A stretch of DNA of 64,000 bases from Palaemon carinicauda (lineage: Eukaryota > Arthropoda > Malacostraca > Decapoda > Palaemonidae). Positions 51,001-54,848 of this stretch are shown piece after piece. The stretch's first letter is position 1. Each line of letters opens with the position of its first letter. The stretch covers positions 204,323,763 through 204,387,762 of the forward strand of contig NC_090725.1 of the NCBI RefSeq assembly GCF_036898095.1, written 5' to 3'. Both the position numbers and the translations under genes were made by a program. Under the pieces are notes generated by a model. It ran no database searches, was not told the DNA's origin, and saw nothing but the letters and a program-made list of their open reading frames with translations.

Positions 51001-53293
51001 AGCATTCAGTCTTACCCATAAGTGTTAAGTGTGCTAAATGTGATTCACCTTTACTTTTCCGTGAGGTACTGATTAGGGGTAGGTTTAGGTAGGTCTAGGG
51101 TCTGAGACTGGGGTCCTTCTAGGTTAGGTTAGGGGGGTTTGTTAGGTTAGCTGGTTTAGTTTAGGGGTAGGTCTAGGGTCTGTGACCGGGGTCCTTCTAG
51201 GTTAGGTTAGCTGGTTTAGATTAGGGGTAGGTTTAGGTAGGTCTAGGGTCTAAGACCGGGGTCGTTCTAGGTTAGGTTAGGGGGGTTTGTTAGGTTAGCT
51301 GGTTTAGTTTAGGGGTAGGTCTAGGGTCTGTGACTGGGGGCCTTCTAGGTTAGGTTAGGGGGGTTTGTTAGGTTAGCTGGTTTAGTTTAGGGGTAGGTCT
51401 AGGGTCTGTGACTGGGGGCCTTCTAGGTTAGGTTAGGGGGGTTTGTTAGGTTAGCTGGTTTAGTTTAGGGATAGGTTTAGGGTTTGTGATGAAAGATTAA
51501 GGTCTGTGGTATACTTAACAGCTTTCAGGATTTGTTTTCTAACATTAACCATTTTTTTTATTGCAAATATCATTTGACGCCCCGCCCCCACCCAAAACCC
51601 CGGTTCCCATCTGGTGTCCCCCATAATTGTTGGGATGAAGTAGGGTCTTTCTGCATTACAACATAATATGAAACAAAAACAATAAAAACACGGTTACAAA
51701 CACTGATTTTTCTGGAAAAACTTGTTGTTTTAACTCCAATTACATAGTAAATCTCTAAATCGGATGGTTTGCGGTCAAAATAAACGTTAAATCCGTTGGA
51801 ACTGCACTATTTCTGATGCAACAAATATATTTTTATTCCAGTTTCCCCATAATGGTTGGAACTGTAATTTTACCGAAAACATGATTTTCTATCTCATTTT
51901 TGTGGAGACATTCGTAGCAGTATTCATCGTATTACAAATACAGCACCTTCTTACTTAATTGAGATGATTTGTTGGTTTTTGCACTGCCGTAAGTCACTTT
52001 GTTTGCAATTAAACATTATCTCATTGCACCTGTGTTCTGGCAAGCGATACATTTCTAAAACGTTAGGCCTTTGTTCTGTTCAAAGAAGTAACTTCCGACA
52101 AACGCACCACTTATCAGTCTTCTTCGGAACTACCGAGTGGAAGGAGTCTCCTGTGATATGTGCCAAGATGACAGAAGGGTAAAATTATAGATACGGACAG
52201 AACAACTTTTTGAACAGAAAAAATAGTTATTCCTGTAATAAATAATATGCTTTCACTGAATTTGACCTTCACTTCAACAGCATATGAACCAAAAACCCGT
52301 TAGACCATCCAAGAACACGGATAATTTTTTAGAAATCTTATGGTTTTTGCTCCATCGTGCGCTCGCTTCGCATGCGAAAAAGAAAAACATCAGGCTCCCA
52401 TGTATTGGCAAGCGGTTCGTAATGAACTGCACTCTAACCCTACTGATTATTATTCCTTAAATAATTAAGTTTTTTATTTACAGTGAGAACAAGTGTCATT
52501 CAAAAAACAAAACGGACATTTTTCTGTAAGAAACACCTGCTTCTAGTAGATTAACATTTTCCACCTGTAACTATAATAAAACCGACAAAAGGAGAAAAGC
52601 AGAACTTTTTATTAGGGGTGTATGTATTATAGCGGCCACCTGTACAGTATGTATGATGATGCTGGCTAAGAATACGGCAGTATAAGAAAGGTCTCGGGAA
52701 CATTAAACCTACCATTAGGTAATTAGGTAAGGACTTGGCTTGTGGGTTGGGTTAGGTTAGGGGGGGAAGTTTTGGTTAGTTGGTGCCCAATTTTTATGCA
52801 CGCCTGAGGATCTGACTGCTAATATACAAAGGGTCCTTTTATTAGACCCTGTAACTTTGTTAATAGAGGTTTCCGGCAGTAGTATATGGAATTCTAAAGT
52901 GTACTTGCAGAGATCTATTTCAATATGCAAGTTCCGATGTCCTAACTAATAATACATCGTTTTATAATGTTTAAAAGAGGGTTAGGATAATTCATGAACG
53001 GGTGGTTGCCCCAACCTTTTGCTATAAAACACAAGAAAGCGAGTTGGATAAATATATATATGGTTCATGTATTTGGCTAGAAATTAATGTATCATATACA
53101 TACCATATAAAGATTATAATTATTTGCAAAATATATTTGGTTCATTAATTAGGCGAGGAATTTCCGGTCGTGTCATATTACTTAGGGCATACAACCAACC
53201 CAAATATAAATCGTATCTTTTGAAAGATTTCTTTTCCAAGTGATGCCTTACCTCATCGCTGTCGCGTAAAGGAATTTCAATACAGGACGACAT
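3167..53293 (-). CDS. CTR9: CTR9, PAF1 complex subunit; 5' seven coding exons, 3' part outside window
   Basis: CTR9 is the TPR scaffold of the nuclear PAF1 complex, which travels with RNA polymerase II and promotes elongation and histone modification. Joined exons give 357 residues of a protein that is about 1170 residues long in vertebrates. Landmarks that match the family are the start [11 protein letters not shown], then [81 protein letters not shown] and [17 protein letters not shown]. All six introns are phase 0 with GT/AG ends. Introns 2, 4, 5 and 6 are 271, 208, 188 and 141 bp; introns 1 and 3 are 20107 and 28141 bp and full of transposons. No stop or frameshift is seen in the exons, so the gene looks functional. 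The assignment rests on recalled family sequence, but the match is long and nearly colinear. Confidence 0.95.
3536..3853 (-). CDS. CTR9: CTR9 coding exon 6
   Basis: One hundred and six codons beginning [17 protein letters not shown] and ending NHFFFKS. They cover several TPR helices, including [18 protein letters not shown] and [16 protein letters not shown]. The acceptor CCCGTCAG precedes 3853 and the donor GTAGGG starts at 3535. There is no internal stop. Confidence 0.96.
4042..4188 (-). CDS. CTR9: CTR9 coding exon 5
   Basis: Forty-nine codons, from [16 protein letters not shown] to [10 protein letters not shown]. The acceptor TTTTGCAG precedes 4188 and the donor GTAATAG starts at 4041. 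It contains the TPR segment with the hallmark [15 protein letters not shown]. Junction with exon 6 restores [16 protein letters not shown], the canonical CTR9 sequence. Confidence 0.95.
4397..4534 (-). CDS. CTR9: CTR9 coding exon 4
   Basis: Forty-six codons beginning [16 protein letters not shown] and ending ADKIIMYDQ. The acceptor TTTTTTACAG precedes 4534 and the donor GTAAGT starts at 4396. The exon covers an early TPR helix pair and joins exon 5 to restore the family motif [11 protein letters not shown], which confirms both boundaries. Confidence 0.95.
4766..5012 (+). repeat. Left TIR of element N
   Basis: Inverted partner of 8260-8523, with mismatches and small indels. The best block is ggaactccgctaatttacat (plus strand about 4856-4875), repeated inverted near 8420. 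Confidence 0.75.
5190..8068 (-). pseudogene. Decayed Cys-rich protein of element N, function unknown
   Basis: Three conserved-looking blocks occur in order on the minus strand. The first (about 8068-7577) is open and contains FHPCCYC, then [25 protein letters not shown] and [10 protein letters not shown], a likely zinc-binding region. The second (about 6111-5640, with a frame change near 5866) has [16 protein letters not shown], then [15 protein letters not shown] and a region ending SRYYVYTK. The third (about 5410-5190) has WCSCKA, an in-frame stop, then [19 protein letters not shown], which resembles half of a CXC/TSO1-type cysteine cluster. I recall similar three-part proteins as uncharacterised, repeated ORFs in aquatic animal genomes. 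The spaced acidic motifs SDDSD and GSDT could suggest a PIN/FEN-like nuclease fold, but that is only a guess. Confidence 0.5.
8260..8523 (-). repeat. Right TIR of element N
   Basis: Inverted partner of 4766-5012. The outer tip cacttccaacaa (8511-8522) is the complement of ttgttggaagtg at the other end. Confidence 0.75.
8524..8707. repeat. (ATT)n-rich spacer between N and DIRS A
   Basis: Short AT-rich stretch with an imperfect (TTA)n/(AAT)n microsatellite at about 8638-8686. Confidence 0.7.
8708..9052 (-). repeat. DIRS A right terminal repeat plus internal complementary region
   Basis: The outer tip 8715-8760 (ttttgattataaaataaattttt...) is the reverse complement of 8960-9000, and 9005-9050 is the complement of the other tip of the element (15302-15347). 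This is the arrangement DIRS elements use to template their ends through a circular intermediate. The region can fold into a long hairpin. Confidence 0.85.
9437..10375 (-). pseudogene. DIRS A tyrosine recombinase, broken
   Basis: The core carries YR residues: Arg in [10 protein letters not shown] and the HxxR box HEVRAIA. Next, DATF is followed by TGA at 9571-9569 where B has TGG (FWRSKSVF). The frame continues for 44 more codons to TAA at 9439-9437 and includes the expected catalytic Tyr in SFYLK. Upstream, the SAM-like N-terminus ([18 protein letters not shown]) lies in another frame near 10376-10460, so there is also a one-base indel at about 10350-10380. A W-to-stop plus an indel means no active recombinase from this copy. 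Confidence 0.88.
10272..12452 (-). CDS. DIRS A reverse transcriptase-RNase H; catalytic Asp replaced
   Basis: 726 residues in the -1 frame relative to gag, with no ATG at its head: the first start-like codon is GTG at 12452 and the frame is open into the gag end. RT motifs, numbered from there: [15 protein letters not shown] (115-129), SLDLQDAY (162-169), [12 protein letters not shown] (193-204), YLDNW (228-232) and YLGM. The second Asp of the YxDD box is Asn (codon AAC at 11762-11760, probably G to A from GAC), which should abolish polymerisation. RNase H residues D395 (FSDAS), E427 (CKELLAV), D452 (NSDNTTAL) and D503 (LADCLSR) are present. A C-terminal DIRS-typical part begins [13 protein letters not shown]. 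Synthesis as a gag fusion by frameshifting is possible but unproven. Confidence 0.9.
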   Translation of the reverse strand: MPTVREARGEDPSPPVAESDCPRPQTAVGARLNNFWQAWEKKGADRESVLLLKEGYKIPFVRRPPLVTVPLDLSPRYREESRRQALHQQVSQLLEKGAVVKVSDLQSPGFYNRLFLVPKHTGGWRPVLDVSALNVFVVKTKFTMETTKSVLAAVREGDWMVSLDLQDAYFHIPIHPDSQPYLRFVYRNVVYQFRALCFGLSPAPLVFTRLMRNVAKFLHLSGIRASLYLDNWLLRASSRHRCLQDLQWMLALAKELGLLVNLEKSQLNPSQTILYLGMEIRSLVFRAFPSATRIEQALLKVRLMLKKDRWSVRIWMSLLGTLSSLEQFISLGRLHLRPLQFHLDSHWNKGKTLEAVSIPISEPVKTCLSWWDSNISLREGLSLAVKNPNHVLFSDASDLGWGATLDGLECSGLWTSDQRSLHINCKELLAVHLALTSFESLLRNKVVEVNSDNTTALAYISKQGGTHSHTLFVIARDLLIWSRNRGISLLTRFIQGDLNVLADCLSRRGQVIPTEWTLHKDVCKSLWMTWGQPTIDLFATSLTKRLPTYCSPVPDPEAAHIDAFLLDWSHLDAYSFPPFKIINKVLQKFASHEGTRLTLVAPLWPAREWFTEVLQWLVDVPRSLPLRMDLLRQPLVRSLHQSLPALRLTAFRLSKDSQELEDFRRRQPERLRELGEHLPSRSTSRSGKSLETGASHHPFPLQYLCSPNCRLSPASEKCSLPLCSHY
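12464..14974 (-). CDS. DIRS A gag-like ORF1 protein
   Basis: 836 residues from the ATG at 14974 ([15 protein letters not shown]), uninterrupted. N-terminal residues 12-55 are Cys-rich: [32 protein letters not shown], a probable zinc-binding module shared with B and H. Then come an Arg/Ser-rich linker, a coiled-coil-like segment ([18 protein letters not shown]), a long low-complexity region with repeated [13 protein letters not shown] units around 13690-13800, and a C-terminal folded domain with [20 protein letters not shown] and [14 protein letters not shown]. This order fits the structural ORF1 of DIRS elements. The TAG at 12466-12464 is preceded by a run of six C. Confidence 0.8.
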   Translation of the reverse strand: MADPSPIPGPKFRKCNARDCNKRLPKASLDPHTVCSNCRGKTCQLGDRCDECVVLSEFDWLEFDKYSRKLERDRVRRSSSRSLEFSSSHAPEPNPSPVVVVPEPSTSTHEPSMRDMFLAIQALGEKVESLASDRKQLMSDVKLLKCQSGKSENRSDKVISVQSVVSVATEGSSVRACRSPSPRPLSGSPAPGRSNVVGLKGTRGFNQRTDVPSLVSGVSRQDRPYHKTSEAVFSSSSEGFSQKKPWSKVSRPLKRKSVPSGQVQRPGCSHWDSSDPLQLSEDCSPIKRKHNTGSESLGKGNVLPTQTLPSSRPVPTPVDPKWVVLQDMQTKLASLMEEYTVEQVHDDPSLLHRRYADRDSGRQPPKRAFTRPFDVSTLKRDVGSLSRQSRDMDPHSLQSRVDFQPLPQPRVDVQPLPQSRVDVQDVRQPAQLPRLDVERQAPQSKVVLTAQSRQSMQFRRDVERPSTPVVVVGQSQGFQSFQQRHDVASSTATAAPLLVDIACQALPRRQVSPFHETRQLSDEVPSDEEVADPPPTDIPLGSLSDGEEPKAAQPSMDFKKIMLIFKDLFPDHFVPSAPRSPPSEFALGLAASKPSFTKLVLSRSSKRALRLLGDWLITRRSLGKTAFAFPPFKLASRASVWYDTGEVLGLGVPASAQGDFSSLVDSPRRLAMRRSKVYWSSSDLDHLLKGVYRAFEVFNFLDWSLGALSRKISSADQDVSVLIMSCMDKAIRDGSNELAATFTAGVLKKRETLCSFLSAGVTPCQRSELLFAPLSSALFPQQLIKDIAASLVQKDTHDLMATSARKGAPSSSYVVRPKIDSPATRFIPPFRGRAPQ
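15178..15347 (-). repeat. DIRS A left (5') inverted terminal repeat
   Basis: Reverse complement of about 8755-8915. It lies upstream of gag on the element's coding strand and should hold its promoter; no specific promoter motif could be assigned. Confidence 0.85.
15348..15537. other. Spacer between DIRS A and DIRS F
   Basis: AT-rich host DNA; nothing recognised. Confidence 0.5.
16580..17950 (-). pseudogene. DIRS F pol C-terminus and tyrosine recombinase remnants
   Basis: Minus-strand fragments in several frames: [20 protein letters not shown] (about 17785-17720) matches the post-RNase H IDLFAT block of A, B and [20 protein letters not shown] (17580-17510) matches A's [32 protein letters not shown] (about 16850-16810) matches the recombinase [13 protein letters not shown]. 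Multiple stops and frameshifts. Confidence 0.8.
19243..19322. repeat. (GA)n microsatellite, 80 bp
   Basis: Uninterrupted GA dinucleotides. With the following (CT)n array it forms an inverted pair. Confidence 0.97.
19351..19419. repeat. (CT)n microsatellite, 69 bp
   Basis: Uninterrupted CT dinucleotides only 28 bp after the (GA)n array; the two are fully complementary. Confidence 0.97.
19957..20026. repeat. (GA)n in T1 5' region
   Basis: Perfect GA array; T2 has it at the same place (36011-36084), so it is an inherited part of the transposon. Confidence 0.95.
20073..20218. repeat. (TTA)n with TTG/TCA variants in T1
   Basis: Imperfect trinucleotide array, shared with T2 (36131-36268). Confidence 0.93.
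20521..22236 (+). pseudogene. Tigger T1 transposase, one internal stop
   Basis: 571 codons from the ATG at 20521 ([12 protein letters not shown]), interrupted only by TAG at 21118-21120; T2 reads CAG there. Domains: CENP-B/psq-type helix-turn-helix at about residues 20-66 ([29 protein letters not shown]); a Tc5/CENP-B second HTH at about 90-195 ([24 protein letters not shown]); and a DDE domain with D220 ([10 protein letters not shown]), D334 ([10 protein letters not shown]) and D365 ([10 protein letters not shown]), i.e. DD30D. After the TGA at 22234-22236 the same frame goes on with [17 protein letters not shown], so the ancestral protein was probably longer. The transposase binds element ends and performs cut-and-paste; this copy cannot make it in one piece. 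Confidence 0.92.
22237..22401 (+). pseudogene. Lost C-terminal tail of T1 transposase with PCNA-binding box
   Basis: In frame after the TGA, 22255-22278 encodes QLPITMFF, which fits the PIP-box consensus Qxx(I/L/M)xx(F/Y)(F/Y). A shifted frame then encodes an acidic tail ([20 protein letters not shown]) ending in TAA at about 22399-22401. The Drosophila pogo transposase is known to bind PCNA through such a motif. Confidence 0.6.
22701..22779. repeat. (CT)n in T1 3' region
   Basis: Perfect 79-bp CT array downstream of the transposase; it falls in the segment deleted from T2. Confidence 0.96.
23465..23776. other. Unassigned DNA between T1 and DIRS B
   Basis: AT-rich, ending in an A-rich run at 23740-23768. 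Probably the continuation of the unclassified DNA of 17950-19450 that T1 split. Confidence 0.4.
23777..24115 (-). repeat. DIRS B right terminal repeat plus internal complementary region
   Basis: Same hairpin layout as in A, with different sequence in the outer repeat but the same core ...acttacccggt. Confidence 0.82.
24483..25435 (-). pseudogene. DIRS B tyrosine recombinase, broken
   Basis: 25435-24995 has [15 protein letters not shown] and [12 protein letters not shown] (catalytic Arg). An in-frame TAA at 24965-24963 replaces an Arg codon of A's PSRPWPK. 24923-24483 has [18 protein letters not shown] (HxxR), [18 protein letters not shown] (catalytic Tyr region). The N-terminal SKWEV segment is in another frame (25842-25375). 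Confidence 0.87.
25722..27333 (-). pseudogene. DIRS B reverse transcriptase-RNase H, frameshifted
   Basis: 27333-26851 has [15 protein letters not shown] and [15 protein letters not shown]. The YxDD box is intact (YLDD at about 26810-26796), but one base of the next TGG codon is missing near 26794. From 26741 the frame resumes with YLGMTIRS, RNase H motifs [10 protein letters not shown] (Asn in place of the first Asp), [10 protein letters not shown] and [11 protein letters not shown], then [13 protein letters not shown]. So polymerase active-site Asp pairs are kept but the frame is lost, and RNase H has lost its first Asp. Confidence 0.87.
27595..30453 (-). pseudogene. DIRS B gag remnant
   Basis: The minus-strand start region has the same Cys-rich module as A ([20 protein letters not shown], then [18 protein letters not shown]) at about 30400-30290. 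A changing-frame middle part holds a repeated RPxKQxxER-type 8-9-residue motif (28840-29110). The end (28062-27595) has [20 protein letters not shown] and [14 protein letters not shown], matching A. At least three frame breaks. Confidence 0.82.
30627..30777 (-). repeat. DIRS B left (5') inverted terminal repeat
   Basis: Reverse complement of about 23821-23967, upstream of gag. Confidence 0.85.
30795..31073 (-). pseudogene. DIRS F reverse transcriptase fragment
   Basis: Minus-strand reading gives [20 protein letters not shown] (about 31018-30960) and [20 protein letters not shown] (about 30910-30850), RT motifs 1 and A, with the catalytic Asp of DLKDAY present. The continuation towards the YxDD box is cut off at the boundary with B near 30778. 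Confidence 0.82.
31074..32160 (-). pseudogene. DIRS F gag remnant with 24-bp repeats
   Basis: Minus-strand low-complexity protein. At 31085-31215 are degenerate 24-bp units reading like EPLGSRDP. Just upstream, [17 protein letters not shown] (about 31250-31200) carries the RRLF block also seen in D, G and H. At 32000-32112 a degenerate Cys-rich gag start is present. Frames are broken. Confidence 0.6.
32462..32675. other. Intron 3 start: (GA)n next to exon 3 donor
   Basis: Contains a perfect (GA)n array at 32615-32668, read as (CT)27 in the transcript, starting 8 nt after the exon 3 donor. The rest is AT-rich. Confidence 0.9.
32676..32774 (-). CDS. CTR9: CTR9 coding exon 3
   Basis: Thirty-three codons run from [20 protein letters not shown] to DSEKDQ, matching the CTR9 segment with EYYKQ and LLEAARIDG in vertebrates. 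The acceptor is TTTGTTTCAG. The donor GTAATATT is weaker than GTAAGT, and a (CT)n tract starts 8 nt into the intron (32668-32615). The next exon is 28 kb downstream, past several kilobase-scale transposons, so this donor bears the longest splice in the visible gene. Confidence 0.92.
32775..33045 (-). other. CTR9: CTR9 intron 2 (271 bp)
   Basis: Small intron with GTAAGT-type donor and a polypyrimidine acceptor. No insertion. Confidence 0.92.
33046..33144 (-). CDS. CTR9: CTR9 coding exon 2
   Basis: Thirty-three codons, reading [15 protein letters not shown] and onward to [10 protein letters not shown], continue exon 1 in phase 0. The acceptor is ...CTATTTCAG before 33144 and the donor GTAAGT-like sequence begins at 33045. 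The block aligns with the CTR9 segment that precedes the first TPR helix. Only 271 bp separate it from exon 3. Confidence 0.92.
33145..33490. other. Intron 1, acceptor side, unassigned
   Basis: AT-rich DNA; nothing recognised. Confidence 0.5.
33490..35499 (-). mobile_element. DIRS element G, gag end only
   Basis: The outer tip 35310-35499 matches that of F and D (gtgtgtgagtgagtgg, tcctgctaactagcggttgg, ttatccctttctaaaatctt, ggtttgtat). It carries minus-strand gag remnants; the left boundary is not clear. No RT or recombinase part is present, so it is truncated. T2 inserted six bases beyond its tip. Confidence 0.7.
33880..34345 (-). pseudogene. DIRS G gag repeat region (24-bp units)
   Basis: Degenerate 24-bp tandem units over about 450 bp encode eight-residue repeats on the minus strand such as EPLGSHDP and EPSDSCDT. 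At about 34375-34320 is the block [13 protein letters not shown], counterpart of F's [12 protein letters not shown]. Further up (about 35140-35000) the Cys-rich start [16 protein letters not shown] is readable in a broken frame. Confidence 0.7.
36011..36084. repeat. (GA)n in T2
   Basis: Perfect GA array, orthologous to that of T1. Confidence 0.95.
36131..36268. repeat. (TTA)n in T2
   Basis: Imperfect trinucleotide array shared with T1. Confidence 0.92.
36570..37948 (+). pseudogene. Tigger T2 transposase, truncated with several stops
   Basis: Same protein as T1. Lesions: 10 residues lost between ARH and RYIKK in the DNA-recognition helix (near 36700); TAA at 37128-37130 (T1: TAC); TAG at 37782-37784 (T1: CAG); TAA near 37897 (T1: CAA); and loss of the C-terminus at 37949. 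The three catalytic Asp contexts ([30 protein letters not shown]) are still readable. Confidence 0.92.
38247..38394 (-). pseudogene. Non-LTR retrotransposon RT fragment
   Basis: Minus-strand translation [20 protein letters not shown] followed by [11 protein letters not shown], a stop, then [13 protein letters not shown]. This is the RT motif A region of a jockey-like LINE: the Asp of LDFSAA with the FDRVNH-like follow-up. Only about 150 bp remain between T2 and DIRS H. Confidence 0.75.
39023..40045 (-). pseudogene. DIRS H gag C-terminal domain
   Basis: 340 residues open on the minus strand. The end region [20 protein letters not shown] with [20 protein letters not shown] looks like the folded gag domain of this DIRS group, upstream part Ser/Pro-rich. 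The frame is open by chance or recent; the rest of gag is in other frames. Confidence 0.55.
40200..42203 (-). pseudogene. DIRS H gag N-terminal half
   Basis: Minus-strand start region (42203-42040) reads [20 protein letters not shown], the same Cys module as A and B. At 41332-41300 [14 protein letters not shown] occurs. 40430-40960 is a degenerate GC-rich repeat region (units containing ttggcgcgc and ggagagcgctgg) encoding Arg/Ser/Pro-rich protein. Several frame breaks. Confidence 0.65.
43560..46200 (-). pseudogene. DIRS D RT, RNase H and recombinase remnants
   Basis: About 46080-45900 reads [11 protein letters not shown] followed by [12 protein letters not shown], a decayed form of the RT motifs seen in F. 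About 44740-44400 is the counterpart of F's post-RNase H part ([12 protein letters not shown] then [15 protein letters not shown], equivalent to [15 protein letters not shown] in F). Recombinase fragments follow to about 43560. No long frame survives. Confidence 0.7.
47381..47545. repeat. 23-bp tandem array in D gag
   Basis: About seven units of cgacggaacaccgtccgtcc plus gcg, starting at 47405, 47428, 47451 and so on. A 23-bp unit shifts frame at each copy. Confidence 0.95.
47906..48300. repeat. 35-bp tandem array in D gag
   Basis: About eleven units starting caggtgagcgatcgcgcgat (47941, 47976, 48011, 48046...), each containing ggcgagcagcat. A 35-bp unit, so every copy shifts the frame. Confidence 0.95.
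50315..50885. other. Intron 1 DNA right of DIRS D
   Basis: AT-rich; a short local duplication around tcctactaatgtcgctcctcc / ctactaatgtcgctcttcc (about 50655 and 50718). No gene recognised. Confidence 0.45.
50886..51068 (+). pseudogene. Possible Merlin/ISXO2-like transposase N-terminal fragment
   Basis: Opens with ATG ([20 protein letters not shown]) and runs [17 protein letters not shown] to DSPLLFRE, then a GTACTG that could be a donor, after which the frame dissolves into the TTAGG-rich array. FL-x-xx-x-LP followed by a CxxC zinc-ribbon half resembles the N-terminus of ISXO2/Merlin-type transposases. The second Cys pair and the DDE core are absent. Alternative: an exon of an unrelated gene. 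Confidence 0.35.
51068..51490. repeat. 78-bp tandem array with TTAGGTTAGG cores
   Basis: Units start ggtttagtttaggggtaggt at 51153, 51213, 51301, 51379 and 51457: spacing 60, 88, 78 and 78 bp. Full units carry ctaggttaggttaggggggt, i.e. two copies of the arthropod telomere pentamer TTAGG. An isolated similar tract lies at 52748-52765. Confidence 0.93.
51490..53251. other. Intron 1 DNA next to exon 1, unassigned
   Basis: AT-rich DNA without long ORFs. One short gttaggttaggggg tract (52750) is the only recognisable repeat. Confidence 0.5.
53252..53293 (-). CDS. CTR9: CTR9 coding exon 1
   Basis: Fourteen codons starting at the ATG at 53293-53291 encode [14 protein letters not shown], matching the CTR9 N-terminus. 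The exon ends in GAG followed by a GTAAGG donor (53251-53246). The ATG context has A at -3. A weaker upstream ATG at 53310-53308 in another frame lies 17 nt before it. The 20.1-kb intron 1 follows. An exon this short, isolated 20 kb from the next, would be missed by most ab initio predictors. Confidence 0.88.
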
Positions 53294-54439
53294 AATGGCA
53301 GGAGAAACATAAATATTTCTCCCGCAAGAAATACGTGCAGCTGAGAACTCACATTCACAATAACAACAACAATCAGTGATGCCAATATTACAAGATGTGG
53401 AACCTATCCAGTAGATTAAGTGATAGATAATTGGAATTAGATTTATATTACTTAATAATAGATGGATACAAATTATAATCATATAACATATGTTTTACAT
53501 TTACACACTTTTCATTTCAGTTCTCACCGTATAATAGATAAAAACATTTATGAGATTTACAGGCGTAAAGTATGGCAATACTACAGAAAAAAAAACATAG
53601 GTACTTAAAGCGCAAAAATTGTACCACACTTTCTTACTAAGACTAAAGAGGGTATGTTGAGGAAGGATATTTAACGAAGGTATTTCTAGCACCTTGCCTT
53701 TAATCAAAATTTTTATCTTACATATCAACATCTGAGAGTTGGCGTTAAAACAAGGCCATTTTGACCGAGGCACTTTCTCTTACAAATAGTTGGCACTTTT
53801 ATTTTCAACTTGTCTATTATATCGGCCAATTTCTTGGGTTGGCGATTTTAATTTCCATAATCTTATGCTTTTACTTCAAAGTGTTCTTAATTCTTTACAG
53901 CTAAACAAATTCTATATCTATTTATCATTTGCCTCCCTGTACAACTACCAAATCCCATAATTTACATTCTTGTTTCTGTGATTTTCTTTTTAAGTTTATC
54001 GCATTGAACCTTGTCTTGAGTGCTATCATAGTTTCTTTAGTGTTAAGTTCCTCTATGCAAGTTTGATTCATTTAGCTGATAAATCTCCATCCCTTTTAAA
54101 TGATAATCCCCTGTATAGGCACAAACTCCTCTGTAATTGATATTTACAATTCCCAACTTTATTATTTCTGCTTTCTTTTTAATAATTTAAAAATCCTTAG
54201 CCATTTTTCATTTTATATATTTCTTGATTTCTCTTGCAGGTTCCTGGTTCCTTATTGCTCACTCCGCAAAATAAGTTTAAGGGCACTCTATCATTTTATA
54301 GATAGGTGCAAAGTTTCTAAGCTTATTCTTATTATTGTTATTATGCTTATATTATCTGTTCCTTAAATGAATTAATACAGTACTGTAAAGAGATTCTCAG
54401 TCTTTACTTTTATCCCATTCTGCCTTGAAATTAGATAGG
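53294..54439 (-). promoter_or_regulatory. CTR9 5' leader and probable promoter side, plus unassigned DNA
   Basis: This lies upstream of the CTR9 start on the minus strand and must hold 5'UTR and perhaps the promoter, unless a further 5'UTR intron exists. No TATA box or initiator could be assigned with confidence. A short upstream ATG (53310-53308, T at -3, so weak) opens an overlapping reading frame that stops at the exon 1 donor region. The remainder is AT-rich without a recognisable gene. Confidence 0.35.
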
Positions 54440-54790
54440 ATAACACCCTGCTATCATTAGTTTTGGCAACCTATTGTGGTTAGTTTGGAGATCCCTGCTA
54501 GGATTTTTCAGAGCACCTATACTAATTTTTACTTCAATTCAGGTACAGGTATGAGGAATAGCCTTTGCAACGGCGCCTTCAAAAATTATCTTATACTATT
54601 TTGTCTTTTTTTTCCACATCAGGTTTAATACTTCGTTTTTCTTTTCTATATTTGCTTCACTAAATAGAAATAGTCCTACTATTTTCTTTAGATCTTCCTC
54701 GTATGGTTGTTGTAGCTCAATTATTTAATTCCTTTCTTTTCTATATTCCTGGCAAAACAACAACAAGATTTATCAAATCTTCCTCCTCAT

Positions 54791-54848
<58 letters not shown>

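Larger units (their letters stand above)
33145..53251 (-). other. CTR9: CTR9 intron 1, 20.1 kb, transposon nest
   Basis: The intron starts GTAAGG at 53251 and ends ...CTATTTCAG at 33145. From the acceptor side it holds about 350 bp of unassigned DNA, DIRS G, Tigger T2, a LINE fragment, DIRS H, DIRS D, a Merlin-like fragment with a TTAGG-rich array, and about 1.7 kb of unassigned DNA (51490-53251). Confidence 0.85.

Noticed and set aside
51068..51490. True telomere or chromosome end
   Set aside because: Only pairs of TTAGG inside a 78-bp unit, not a pure TTAGG array, and within a host intron.
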